A DNA stretch of 21,828 nt from CSP1-5 sp964348275 (lineage in GTDB: Bacteria; Methylomirabilota; Methylomirabilia; Methylomirabilales; CSP1-5). Under the pieces are notes generated by a model, which saw only the letters and a list, made by a program, of their open reading frames with translations, made no database searches and had not been told where the DNA came from. Both the position numbers and the translations under genes were made by a program. Location: positions 1 to 21,828 of the forward strand of contig CAYGBT010000044.1 of the NCBI GenBank assembly GCA_964348275.1. Reading direction: 5' to 3'. Below, piece by piece: positions 1 to 6,426 of this stretch (the first letter of the stretch is position 1; each line of letters opens with the position of its first letter).

Positions 1-57
1 TCCCATTCCGAGCGTGCAGCCTTTTTCATCGTATCAGGCTTGGCATTTGCGATTTAG
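1..57 (+). CDS. possible 3' end of an unidentified gene
   Basis: Frame 1 is open from the window edge to a TAG at 55-57. Only 18 codons are visible, too few to identify. The last residues read GLAFAI and the stop lies inside the start of a PHT repeat. The decayed nuclease gene ending at 6083 finishes the same way (GLRFAI, then TAG) at the same repeat sequence. If coding, the repeat supplies the stop codon. It may equally be chance open sequence. Confidence 0.25.
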   Translation, partial: SHSERAAFFIVSGLAFAI

Positions 58-110
58 GACACGCAAGGATGGAAGCGGGATCGGCATAGTCCCTCGGCCC
101 CGTCCGGCAC
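34..110 (+). repeat. PHT-1, degenerate copy of the interspersed element
   Basis: The sequence TTTGCGATTTAGGACACGCA matches the left part of PHT-8 (6071 onward), and it is followed by GGATGGAAGCGGGATCGGC and CCGTCCGGCAC, the hairpin core of the family. No TTGACA/GATACT promoter stands in front. The terminator module is missing. In its place GGTTACC (130-136) and GGTAACC (159-165) form an inverted repeat just upstream of the first complete gene. Confidence 0.6.
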
Positions 111-166
111 TTACCGAGATCCACTATGAGGTTACCGGTCTTTTACGCCCTCCAAAGAGGTAACCC

Positions 167-1060
167 GTGACCCCCTGGCTTTATCAGATGAGCGAGAGGT
201 ATTGGGACGCCGGACAAGACCCGGTCCTCCAATACACTGAGGAGGTTGCGGGCAAAGGTGAAATCTGCTGGGCGCGCTTCTCGAAGGTTCGGGCCCGGCG
301 TACAGACCCTCGGATGCCCGCCATGCAGCGAGAGGATCCTCTCCTTCTTGTCTTTCTCCCAACCACCCTCGGTGCAGGCGGACGCCCAATAGAAACCCCT
401 GGCATCTACGGCATGGGAATCCTCACTGCGGATGAGGACATCAGGTTAGGTCGGGATGCCGAGATCTGCTGGCGCCCCTTACCGGAAACGGCGGTCTTGA
501 CGAAGTATCCCATCCCCTGGCACGCGTGTAGGAGTTTCTTTCGGGCAATCCGGGGGGCCTCAAGCCGTGGGACGGTCTATCGAATTCCGGTGCCCATCTG
601 GAAACGTCTCACATCAATGATCGAGGGCTGGGTGAAGTGCAAACGACCCGACGAAACAGAAGCCGGAAAGATGAGGAGCAGTCGCAAGGGCTGCAAGGCT
701 CACCGAGAATCGCGCATGCACACACTGCTCAAGACCTACGTGATCGCGCGCGCAGAGGAAATCTTTGGTAGTGGCTGGAAACCATACGCCGCAGACTACA
801 CGTTCCCAAAGACCGGGGACCAGGCCGACGTCGTTCTACAAGGACCCAGGAATCAGCGCGTTGTCGTCGAGGTCGAAACGCGTGCCCGGGACCTGGTCAG
901 CGTTCATCGAGCATTAAAATACCAGGCCGTGTTGCCAATTCAGGAGGCAGTGCCGCCAGCTCGGGTCCGCGCCGCCATTGTGGCCCAGCATATCGCCCCA
1001 GAGGTCGCAAGCGCATGTCGGGTCCACGGTGTTTTGCCTATAAGACTGGTTCTCCCCTAG
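167..1060 (+). CDS. EVE-like domain fused to a PD-(D/E)XK-type nuclease
   Basis: Starts at GTG 167, preceded by AGAGG with a 6-nt spacer; ATG 188 is the alternative. 297 aa. The N-terminal half (about residues 1-155) has the look of an EVE/PUA-like fold: an early W, a LLLVFLP strand, GIYGMGI, and a closing YRIPVPIW segment. EVE domains bind modified cytosines. After a Lys/Arg-rich linker (about 160-180), the C-terminal part (about 185-297) has a helix with Glu, then DQADVVL, then RVVVEVE, the D-x(n)-ExK layout of PD-(D/E)XK nucleases with Glu in place of Lys. This suggests a modification-dependent restriction enzyme or related DNA-processing protein. Both domain calls come from pattern reading. 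No methylase or helicase partner lies beside it. Confidence 0.6.
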   Translation: MTPWLYQMSERYWDAGQDPVLQYTEEVAGKGEICWARFSKVRARRTDPRMPAMQREDPLLLVFLPTTLGAGGRPIETPGIYGMGILTADEDIRLGRDAEICWRPLPETAVLTKYPIPWHACRSFFRAIRGASSRGTVYRIPVPIWKRLTSMIEGWVKCKRPDETEAGKMRSSRKGCKAHRESRMHTLLKTYVIARAEEIFGSGWKPYAADYTFPKTGDQADVVLQGPRNQRVVVEVETRARDLVSVHRALKYQAVLPIQEAVPPARVRAAIVAQHIAPEVASACRVHGVLPIRLVLP

Positions 1061-1238
1061 GGATTCCTCGTCTCGCGGTCCCCCTTCGCTCCTGTTGCCG
1101 TTCCATTAATGCCACCGCAGTTTGCCCTTGACAGGGGGGATATCCCTCGAAGTACAAAAGATCCACTCAAGGCGGCCCTTTTAGTTGTCGCGTCCGTGGT
1201 TAATAGCTAAGGGGAGCAAAAAGCCTCCCGAGGTTATT
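1061..1238. other. intergenic stretch with a lone TTGACA
   Basis: Non-coding. TTGACA at 1128-1133 is followed by the palindrome GGGATATCCC (1137-1146). The best -10 candidate, TACAAA near 1153, gives a spacer of about 19 nt, so a promoter is possible but weaker than the other PHT promoters. Nothing else is recognised up to PHT-2. Confidence 0.35.
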
Positions 1239-1353
1239 TGATGGAGCGGGGGTCAAGAATGCCCCTGGCCTACCTCTGGCAGTTACGGTGGCGCACTGAG
1301 CACCTTGAGGCCCTCTCAGGCGGAGCACGGCCCGGGGGGGGCGTTTTGCTTTC
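1239..1353 (+). repeat. PHT-2: hairpin core plus terminator
   Basis: TGATGGAGCGGGGG begins the core and CCTACCTCTGGCAG closes it; CGGGGGU can pair with ACCUCUG. A family-type terminator follows: GCCCTCTC (from 1310), a GGAGCACGGCC loop, GGGGGGGC, then TTTTGCTTTC to 1353. The TTGACA at 1128 is too far upstream to match the usual promoter-to-core distance. The element precedes the broken TPR gene. Confidence 0.65.
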
Positions 1354-1375
1354 TTGGAGGCACGGAAGGGGGTAA

Positions 1376-2254
1376 ATTCACATACGTTGGCGTCTAATAA
1401 CCGTCTTTGCTGGACTTTTTGTAGTAGGCGTGATTGCTGGGACCGTTGTGAAGCTACGCCACGACCAGGAGACGAAAGACTCTGCTGGGGGTGACGTTCT
1501 GAGTAGGGTATTTGAGCGGGGTTGGAAGAAACTCGAGCAAGTAAGGAAAGAAAAGCTCCAAGCGGAAGAAGAAACTCACCCGGTCAATAAAGAACTCGAA
1601 CCACTGGGTAAGCCGGAGCTTCAAACGGTCGCGGATGGGCAGGCGGTAGATAAAGGAGTTGCCCCGGCAAAGCGAGAACCTCCATCTGATACTAAGAAGG
1701 TCGCTGCGCTGCAGAAGCAGGTCGATGCACTGTAAGAAGAACTGTCAGTCGCTCGGCAGAAGCTCGAGGAAGAGAGACGGAAGGTAGCCTTTCTCGAACG
1801 GCAGACAGGGGATTATCGCCAGAATACAGCTAAAATCCAGAGACGCAACGAGGAGTTGGAAAAACAGTTAGGGGAACTGGATTATCTCCGGCTCCTCAAC
1901 GAGGCGCTCGCCTACACCTATAGGAAAGAGCCAGGAGATGAGAAACGGGCCGAGGTTGCTTACAAGAACGCAGTCCGGATTGCCCAGGCGAAACACATCC
2001 GGGACCCTGTGGTTTACAACGCGTACGCAACATTCCTGCAAGAGCAGAGGAGATTTGAGGAAGCCGAGAAGTTCTACAAGATGGCCTTGGAGGCCAACCC
2101 ACGCTACGGCGCGGCCTTGTTTAATCTTGGGACCCTCTACGAGTTGAAAGGGGACCTCAAACAAGCGGTGGAGAAATACAAAGCGGCCGAAGAAGTGGGT
2201 GACAAAAGCCGCAGCGAGAACTATTCGCGGTTGCGATCGATACTCAGACAATAA
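1376..2254 (+). pseudogene. coiled-coil/TPR membrane-anchored protein, broken
   Basis: One reading frame runs from about 1376 to the TAA at 2252-2254 but is interrupted by TAA at 1733-1735. Upstream of the first legal start (GTG 1430) the same frame encodes a convincing membrane anchor (LITVFAGLFVVGVIAG). The expected start position carries ATT (1376) or ATA, behind GGAAGGGGG, so the start codon seems lost. Order: anchor (about 3-22), charged region, Glu/Lys-rich coiled coil around the stop (QKQVDAL, then EELSVARQKLEEE), then TPR-like repeats in the last 130 residues (AYATFLQEQRRFEEAEKFYKMAL and ALFNLGTLYELKGD). The stop replaces a polar coiled-coil residue (K, E or Q by one base change). Function would be protein-protein scaffolding. 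If translated in two pieces, the C-terminal TPR piece could start near 1856. Confidence 0.7.
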
Positions 2255-2364
2255 ACCGCTCTTCCCTTGAAGTGTATCCTGCGGTCAGTTTTCTGCTTTT
2301 AACTACGGGTGCAGGGTGAGAGCGGAAGGAACGGTTTCGGGGATGTGATTGCGGCTATTTAGGG
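2255..2364. other. intergenic, no gene seen
   Basis: No coding frame, promoter or clear terminator is recognised in this stretch; PHT-3 begins just after it. Confidence 0.4.
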
Positions 2365-2526
2365 GACGGGGTCAGACTCTATTGAATAGCTTTGACCCTC
2401 TTTAGTAGACGCAGGGATGGAACCGGAGGAGGCACAGCCCATCGCCCACATCCGGCAAACTGGACGGCACACCAACCCAGACGCCCTTTCATGGTTAGGC
2501 CAGCCCTTGAGGGCGTTTTACTTTTT
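2365..2526 (+). repeat. PHT-3: tag, hairpin core and terminator
   Basis: Begins with a GGGGACGGGGTCAGACTC tag, as also seen near 11755. The core GGATGGAACCGG starts at 2415, with hairpin arms CCGGAGGAGGC (2423-2433) and GCCCACATCCGG (2444-2455). The terminator is ACGCCCT (from 2481), AGGGCGT, TTTACTTTTT (to 2526). No good -35/-10 pair is present at the canonical distance; TTGAAT at 2380 is the nearest candidate. Precedes the PEGA-like gene. Confidence 0.75.
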
Positions 2527-2576
2527 GAGGATAGGGGCCGACTTCACGACTTGACGTGAGGGAATGCAAAAGGATG

Positions 2577-3161
2577 ATGGCAAGAATAAAGAAGAAAAAA
2601 ATAGGTATCGGTGCCGGATTCGTCGTAATGGCATCGTTTGTTCTTTGGGTATCGCCAAGTAAAATGCCATTTGCAGAAACCCCAGCTCGTCTTTATACGG
2701 TACTCGCGAACTATGTCGTACATGAAGCTTCGGAGTGGAGAGGTCTGAGGCTTGAGCCAGATGGGGTGGGTTTTTTGGTCTCTGAGTGCGAGCGGAGATC
2801 AGAGAAGTGGGCTGATGTGGGATTTAGCAAGGCGGAGGCAGTGTGGAATTGTTCGAAACTTGTTGGAACGACGCTTGATCATGCAGCAATCGGAGGGGGT
2901 CCTTATACCGTTTCAACGCTGAAATCGGCGTTGCCTTCGATTGTCAATACTATAAGTCTCAAGATCGTAACGGAGCCGCTGGGAGCGCGGGTATGGATGC
3001 ATGGCGCACTTGTCGGAGAGACGCCGATTGAAAGTGTGAATATCAAGACCCATATCGCCATCGATTTTTTGTTTAGAAAATCGGGCTTCAGAGAGAAGGC
3101 TGTGAGGTTTGTTGCTAATGACTTCGAACCGATGCAGTTACTGTTTGTTTACCTAGAGTGA
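2577..3161 (+). CDS. membrane-anchored protein with PEGA-like C-terminus
   Basis: Start is ATG 2577 (or the adjacent ATG 2574) behind AAAAGG; GTG 2556 would add a short leader. About 194 aa. A Lys-rich N-terminus (MARIKKKK) is followed by one hydrophobic segment (about 9-26), a signal anchor or signal peptide. The last 70 residues contain ISLKIVTEPLGARVWMHG followed by LVGETPIESVNI, the pattern of PEGA domains (beta-rich, extracytoplasmic, often surface-associated). The middle has two Cys (SECERRSEKW and VWNCSKL) that could form a disulfide. Base composition looks AT-richer than its neighbours, which may indicate transfer. Function unknown. Confidence 0.7.
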   Translation: MARIKKKKIGIGAGFVVMASFVLWVSPSKMPFAETPARLYTVLANYVVHEASEWRGLRLEPDGVGFLVSECERRSEKWADVGFSKAEAVWNCSKLVGTTLDHAAIGGGPYTVSTLKSALPSIVNTISLKIVTEPLGARVWMHGALVGETPIESVNIKTHIAIDFLFRKSGFREKAVRFVANDFEPMQLLFVYLE

Positions 3162-3266
3162 CGTGTCGACGTCAGTCATGCCTTCTTGACGATTTGGATT
3201 CCTTCCTCCTCTGTACGCGGATCCGACCTACCGGACAGCCGACTTTGCACCGTTTTTTAGGCATGC

Positions 3267-3295
3267 TTGACACCCCATTTGCAGTGGGCGATACT
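3267..3295 (+). promoter_or_regulatory. PHT-4 promoter, TTGACA-N17-GATACT
   Basis: TTGACA at 3267-3272, 17-nt spacer, GATACT at 3290-3295. The same boxes and spacing recur at 10965, 15274, 17408 and 19756. Predicted transcription start about 3302. Confidence 0.8.
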
Positions 3296-3301
3296 GAGGT
3301 C

Positions 3302-3428
3302 GTCTCCAGGAGAGGCAGGAGTGGAACCGGGGTAGGGATAGATCTGAGCCCACCTCCGGCCAATCAGAGGTGCACCAAACATCCAGACGCCTTTCCGGGC
3401 GTAGCACAGCCCGCGAAGGCGTTTTTTT
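3302..3428 (+). ncRNA. PHT-4 RNA: complete hairpin-terminator transcript
   Basis: The most complete copy. After the promoter come 27 nt with a small CTCC/GGAG helix, the GGAACC box, hairpin CCGGGGTAGGG (3327-3337) / GCCCACCTCCGG (3348-3359), and a strong terminator (ACGCCTT 3387-3393, AAGGCGT 3416-3422, seven T). No ORF lies between promoter and terminator, so transcription gives a roughly 125-nt RNA. It stands about 115 nt before the PhoU-like gene, so it is either a free small RNA or a 5' leader with an attenuator. Family not recognised. Confidence 0.65.
3387..3428 (+). terminator. PHT-4 intrinsic terminator
   Basis: Stem ACGCCTT/AAGGCGT extended by GGGC/GCCC around an 8-nt loop, followed by seven T. 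Confidence 0.85.
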
Positions 3429-3542
3429 GAAGGGGTGGGTGGTAAAAGTGGAGGAGTCTGAATTAGACGAAAAGACCTTACATGCCCAGACAGGAAGTGA
3501 GTCAGGGCACTGAAGCTGTATGCTGGAAAAGGGAGGATGACC

Positions 3543-4178
3543 ATGGAATCGGAGACGGTTAGCCGGATGCCCGAGGGGCTTCGGGGAGAGCTCCACGAGA
3601 TGTCTCAGCAGACGGTGGAGATGCTGAAGCTGACGCGGGAGGGGTTTAGGAAGCAAAACACGGGGCTGCTTGAGCTGGCGGAGAAGCTCGGTCGAGAGAT
3701 CCACCAGCGGGAGAAGGCACTCACTGAGTTCGCGGTGAAGAGGTCGGCCGGCCATGCGGAAAGCCTTGGAAGGGATCAGGAAATCTTCTTCGTCCCGATG
3801 CACCTGGAGCGGATTGGGGACAACATTGAATTTTTGGTCAGGGCTATAAGGACGGTCGTTCAAGAGGGAATCCCCCTCACCGATCGGGCGATGAAGGAGG
3901 TCAACGCTCTTTTCGAGCAGGCCATTGGACTCGTCGAGTCCGTTCGGGATGTGATCCTTACGAAGAATAGATTGCTTATGAGAGAGATGCTGGAGGAGGG
4001 GCAACGATACGAGGAGATGGCCAACGAATACATGCTCATCCATCAGAAACGGTTGATCGAAGGAGTCTGCATGCCCAAGGCCTCTTCAGTGTATGTGGCC
4101 ATTGTCGACTATTTTAAGGGGATCGCGTCGCACGTCTGCCAGATCGTCCAACAACTCTCGGCTGCTGCTCCGTCCTGA
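3543..4178 (+). CDS. PhoU-like helical protein
   Basis: ATG 3543 is preferred over ATG 3537 because GGGAGG (3531-3536) then has a 6-nt spacer. 211 aa, all-helical, rich in Glu/Arg heptads. LERIGDNIEFL (about 85-95) matches the PhoU signature in which acidic residues of each repeat bind metal. Only one such motif is clear, so this is a single-domain or divergent PhoU-like protein, not the classic phosphate-signalling PhoU with two repeats. No pst or pho genes are nearby. A GYD-domain gene follows after 76 nt without a visible terminator, so co-transcription is likely. Expression would depend on PHT-4 or on an unseen promoter. Confidence 0.6.
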   Translation: MESETVSRMPEGLRGELHEMSQQTVEMLKLTREGFRKQNTGLLELAEKLGREIHQREKALTEFAVKRSAGHAESLGRDQEIFFVPMHLERIGDNIEFLVRAIRTVVQEGIPLTDRAMKEVNALFEQAIGLVESVRDVILTKNRLLMREMLEEGQRYEEMANEYMLIHQKRLIEGVCMPKASSVYVAIVDYFKGIASHVCQIVQQLSAAAPS

Positions 4179-4254
4179 AATGGATCCAATCAACGGCGAT
4201 CTCTGGGCTCGGAAGTATGCAGCTCGGCGAAGTGCCCTTAAGGGGAGGTGGATT

Positions 4255-4542
4255 ATGGCAACCTATATCATCTTGAGTCGGTTTTCTCCCGAAGCCTTCA
4301 AAGATCCCAAAGACTTTAAGCAAATAGCTACGACCGTTACAGCCAAAGTCAAAAGTGAGTGCCCTGGAGTGACGTGGAGGGAGAGTTTTGCCACTCTCGG
4401 CCGCTTCGATGCGGTTGATATCGTCGAGGCGGATGATCCAAAACAGGTCGAAAAGGCGGCGATGATCATCCGCGGCTACGGCCATTCGACCACCGAGACG
4501 CTTATGGGGACACCCTGGAAAGAATTTCTTGCCATGCTCTAG
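4255..4542 (+). CDS. GYD-domain protein
   Basis: ATG 4255 is preceded by AGGGGAGGTG with ideal spacing. 95 aa. Starts MATYIILSRFSPEAF and contains LGRFDAVDIVEADD, the core of the GYD family (ferredoxin-like alpha/beta fold, motif G-[YF]-D), ending with the usual TLMGTPWKEF segment. GYD proteins are small soluble proteins with no settled role. Probably in one transcript with the PhoU-like gene. Confidence 0.85.
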   Translation: MATYIILSRFSPEAFKDPKDFKQIATTVTAKVKSECPGVTWRESFATLGRFDAVDIVEADDPKQVEKAAMIIRGYGHSTTETLMGTPWKEFLAML

Positions 4543-4581
4543 TGAGCCAGGTTCGCACCCTTGGTAAGAGCAAGGGCATTC

Positions 4582-4610
4582 TTGGCACCCCTTCCACAGG
4601 AGTGGATACT
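4582..4610 (+). promoter_or_regulatory. PHT-5 promoter, TTGGCA-N17-GATACT
   Basis: TTGGCA 4582-4587 and GATACT 4605-4610 with a 17-nt spacer; the family promoter with one -35 change. Confidence 0.75.
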
Positions 4611-4616
4611 TAGGCC

Positions 4617-4746
4617 CTCGTTAGCACATACGGGTATGTAACCGGGGGAGGCATAAGCCTTCTCCCCCCTCCCGCCCACTCGAAGGCGCATTAACCATTC
4701 AGGTGCCGTTCCGAGCGCAGCCCGGCCCGGAAGGGCGTTTTGCTTT
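4617..4746 (+). ncRNA. PHT-5 RNA: hairpin-terminator transcript
   Basis: The GGAACC box is replaced by GTAACC exactly 27 nt after GATACT. The spacer forms ACATAC/GTATGT. The core CCGGGGGAGGC is followed by ATAAGCC and CCCTCCCGCC. The terminator is GCCGTTCCG (4705-4713) / CGGAAGGGC (4728-4736) with one mismatch, then TTTTGCTTTT. About 130 nt, with no ORF inside. PHT-6 and the PilZ gene lie downstream. Confidence 0.6.
4705..4746 (+). terminator. PHT-5 intrinsic terminator
   Basis: Eight of nine paired positions followed by TTTTGCTTTT. It would also stop any read-through from the PhoU-like/GYD pair. Confidence 0.8.
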
Positions 4747-4883
4747 TCCGCCTGGCTATCCCCCGTTCTAACTGGCTTTCCGGAATTCGCCACGAATATG
4801 ATCTGCGTCATATTAACTGCAGAACTTCGTCATTTCCGTCACCATGGCACCAGTCGCCTCCAAGCTAACGAGAAGAAATAGTT

Positions 4884-4955
4884 CTGCCCTCCCTCCGGCA
4901 CGACTGTTGCACCCCTTCTCAACAGTGCCCCGAAAGGGTGTTGGGTTCTATTGGC
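4884..4955 (+). repeat. PHT-6: 3' half only, decayed
   Basis: CCCTCCGGCAC, then GTTGCACCCCTTCTC and CCCCGAAAGGGTGTTGGG. This lines up with the 3' arm and terminator of PHT-13 (CCTCCGGCAC, GTCGCACCGCCCTCTC). Promoter and 5' arm are absent, and the T tract is spoiled. Confidence 0.5.
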
Positions 4956-4982
4956 CGAAGCTCGATCCGAGGGGGTCATTCC

Positions 4983-5342
4983 ATGCCGGTCGAGCAGGCG
5001 AAGGGAGATAAGCGGCGCTACACCCGATGGCCGGTAGAGGGCCGGCTTAAAGGACGGATCGGTCACGGCCCCTTCATGTCTGTTGTTGATATCAGCCTGG
5101 GTGGGGTGCTGATCGAACATTCCGACATCATCCACCTCGGGAGCATCTCCTTCCTGAATGTGTTGTTCCCTGGCAAAGAGGTCAGTCTGAAGTTTCGCGT
5201 GGTCCGATCGAACCGTCACCGCTCTGAGAGGTCGGCTACCGGAGGCAAAGAATTAATCTATCGGACGGGGCTGGAATTCTTGGACGTCACAGAAGCATCC
5301 CGTCGGCTCATCAGTGGCTACATTGAGTTCTTGAAAGGTTGA
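4983..5342 (+). CDS. PilZ-domain protein (predicted c-di-GMP receptor)
   Basis: ATG 4983 with GAGGGGG about 8 nt upstream. 119 aa, one domain. RRYTR (11-15) fits RxxxR and DISLGG (36-41) fits [D/N]xSxxG, the two c-di-GMP-binding motifs of PilZ. A beta-barrel pattern follows (SISFLNVLFPG, VSLKFRVVR, LIYRTGLEFLDV). Probably a soluble single-domain adaptor controlling motility, polysaccharide or secretion. No flagellar or polysaccharide genes are adjacent. No PHT promoter lies directly upstream, only the decayed PHT-6. Confidence 0.85.
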   Translation: MPVEQAKGDKRRYTRWPVEGRLKGRIGHGPFMSVVDISLGGVLIEHSDIIHLGSISFLNVLFPGKEVSLKFRVVRSNRHRSERSATGGKELIYRTGLEFLDVTEASRRLISGYIEFLKG

Positions 5343-5377
5343 GGTTAGAGGCGACAACGAGCGATTGAGGATCACGT

Positions 5378-5393
5378 CTTGAATCTTGACATT
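5378..5393 (+). repeat. PHT-7: 5' tag only
   Basis: CTTGAATCTTGACATT, identical to the tags at 9515 and 14299. No GATACT or core follows, apart from a weak CACCTCCGACC resemblance. Confidence 0.5.
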
Positions 5394-5475
5394 GCGCACC
5401 TCCGACCCAATCGATGGCGGATTAAAGTTACAAGATCTCTGGGTAGCTTGTTTTACTCGATCATGAGGAGAATGC

Positions 5476-6083
5476 ATGACAGTGGCTGTGGTGCATTTTA
5501 GCCCGAGTACCCTGACCCTCTTTGAGGAACGCCCCACCTGCTTCTGGCGGCATTTTCATGGGGTCAAGCGCCCCGAGCGGCCTGTGGCGACTATTGTCAC
5601 GGGGCTGGATCGAGTCATCAAGGAATACTTCGACCGCTACCGGGACCAAGGCATCCTGCCGCCCCTCGTGCCGGGGAAACTGCCGGGGCGCCTCGCCCCT
5701 TCCGACCTGGGCGCCTGACCTAGCGGGACCACACCCACCAAATGGCTCTGACCGGTATCCTTAACGAGGTTCTCGAGCTACCCGCTCAGCTGGTGGCGCC
5801 GCTCGATCAGAAAACACGAGGCCGCGCGACCGACGCGATTCATCCCGCTCACCAGACACAGCTTGACGCCTATTCTCTGCTGCTGGAAGGTCAGGGATTA
5901 CGGCCCGCCGGCGTCGGCTTCCTGGCCTACTACATTCCCCAACCAGGGATTCTCTACGACGGCTTCCCCTTTGCCGTGGACGTGAAGGAGGTGCGCACCT
6001 CGGCCGAGCGCGCCGCCGAGTTGGCCCAGCGCGGAGCGGCCCTTAGGAAGAGTCCGAGGTCAGGCTTGCGATTTGCTATTTAG
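5476..6083 (+). pseudogene. PD-(D/E)XK nuclease, frameshifted and 3'-truncated
   Basis: Starts at ATG 5476 with AGGAG upstream. The first frame (FSPSTLTLFEE, FWRHFHGVKRPERP, RVIKEYFDRYRDQGILPPL) stops at TGA 5716-5718. The match resumes in another frame from about 5742 (LTGILNEVLELP, then PLDQKTRG, HPAHQTQLDAYSLLLE, GVGFLAYYIPQPG, GFPFAVDVKEV) and ends at TAG 6081-6083 inside PHT-8. This is the pattern of PD-(D/E)XK-superfamily proteins with D-x-K (DQK) and the Q-x-x-x-Y helix, as in RecB/Cas4-like nucleases. A short block is also lost at the junction. About 195 residues remain in total. Either a degrading gene or an assembly indel. A split into two proteins is unlikely. Confidence 0.75.
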
Positions 6084-6175
6084 GACAAGCACGGAGGGAA
6101 CCGGGACAGGCAGAGCCCTGCGCCTCTCTCCGGCAAACTCGATGACACACCAGAACACCAGACTCCCTCTCAGAT
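6060..6175 (+). repeat. PHT-8: hairpin core without promoter or functional terminator
   Basis: GTCAGGCTTGCGATTTGCTATTTAGGAC repeats the left part of PHT-1. The GGAACC box is at 6097, with arms CCGGGACAGGC (6101-6111) and GCCTCTCTCCGG (6122-6133). This copy shows pair changes (G-C to A-U, A·C to A-U) that keep the hairpin. The downstream CCAGACTCCCTCTCAG is the 5' arm of the terminator; its 3' arm is gone. The nuclease pseudogene reads into the element and stops there. Confidence 0.7.
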
Positions 6176-6323
6176 GCAGCATCGCCACCGAACGCATCTT
6201 AATTTTGAAACAGATGAGCGGCCTTCCGTAGGCCCTGAAGGTTTGTCCAGGAATCTGTCCTTCTGAGCATCGCGGGCGTCTGATGGCCTGCTCGCGACAA
6301 CCAGGGTGGCTTGAATGATGGTC

Positions 6324-6352
6324 TTGACTCTGACCCCGCTCGCGGCGATACT
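6324..6352 (+). promoter_or_regulatory. PHT-type promoter of the HAD-GH65 operon
   Basis: TTGACT (6324-6329), 17-nt spacer, GATACT (6347-6352). A degenerate GGAGTCGG/ACCGG stretch follows. The start codon of the HAD gene is 74 nt downstream with no terminator between, so this copy should drive the operon directly. Confidence 0.65.
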
Positions 6353-6426
6353 CAAGCCTCGAACACGATTTGGCGATGGAGTCGGAAACCGGATGGTGCC
6401 GTATTGTACCAGTATGGAGCCGAACA

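Noticed and set aside
3302..3428. PHT core as a c-di-GMP (GEMM-I or class II), cobalamin, SAM, TPP, fluoride or glutamine riboswitch
   Set aside because: None of the conserved strings of these classes is present; only single short resemblances were found.
5742..6083. Independent gene starting at ATG 5742
   Set aside because: The protein lines up with the second half of the PD-(D/E)XK family, continuing the frame that stops at 5718, and there is no ribosome site.
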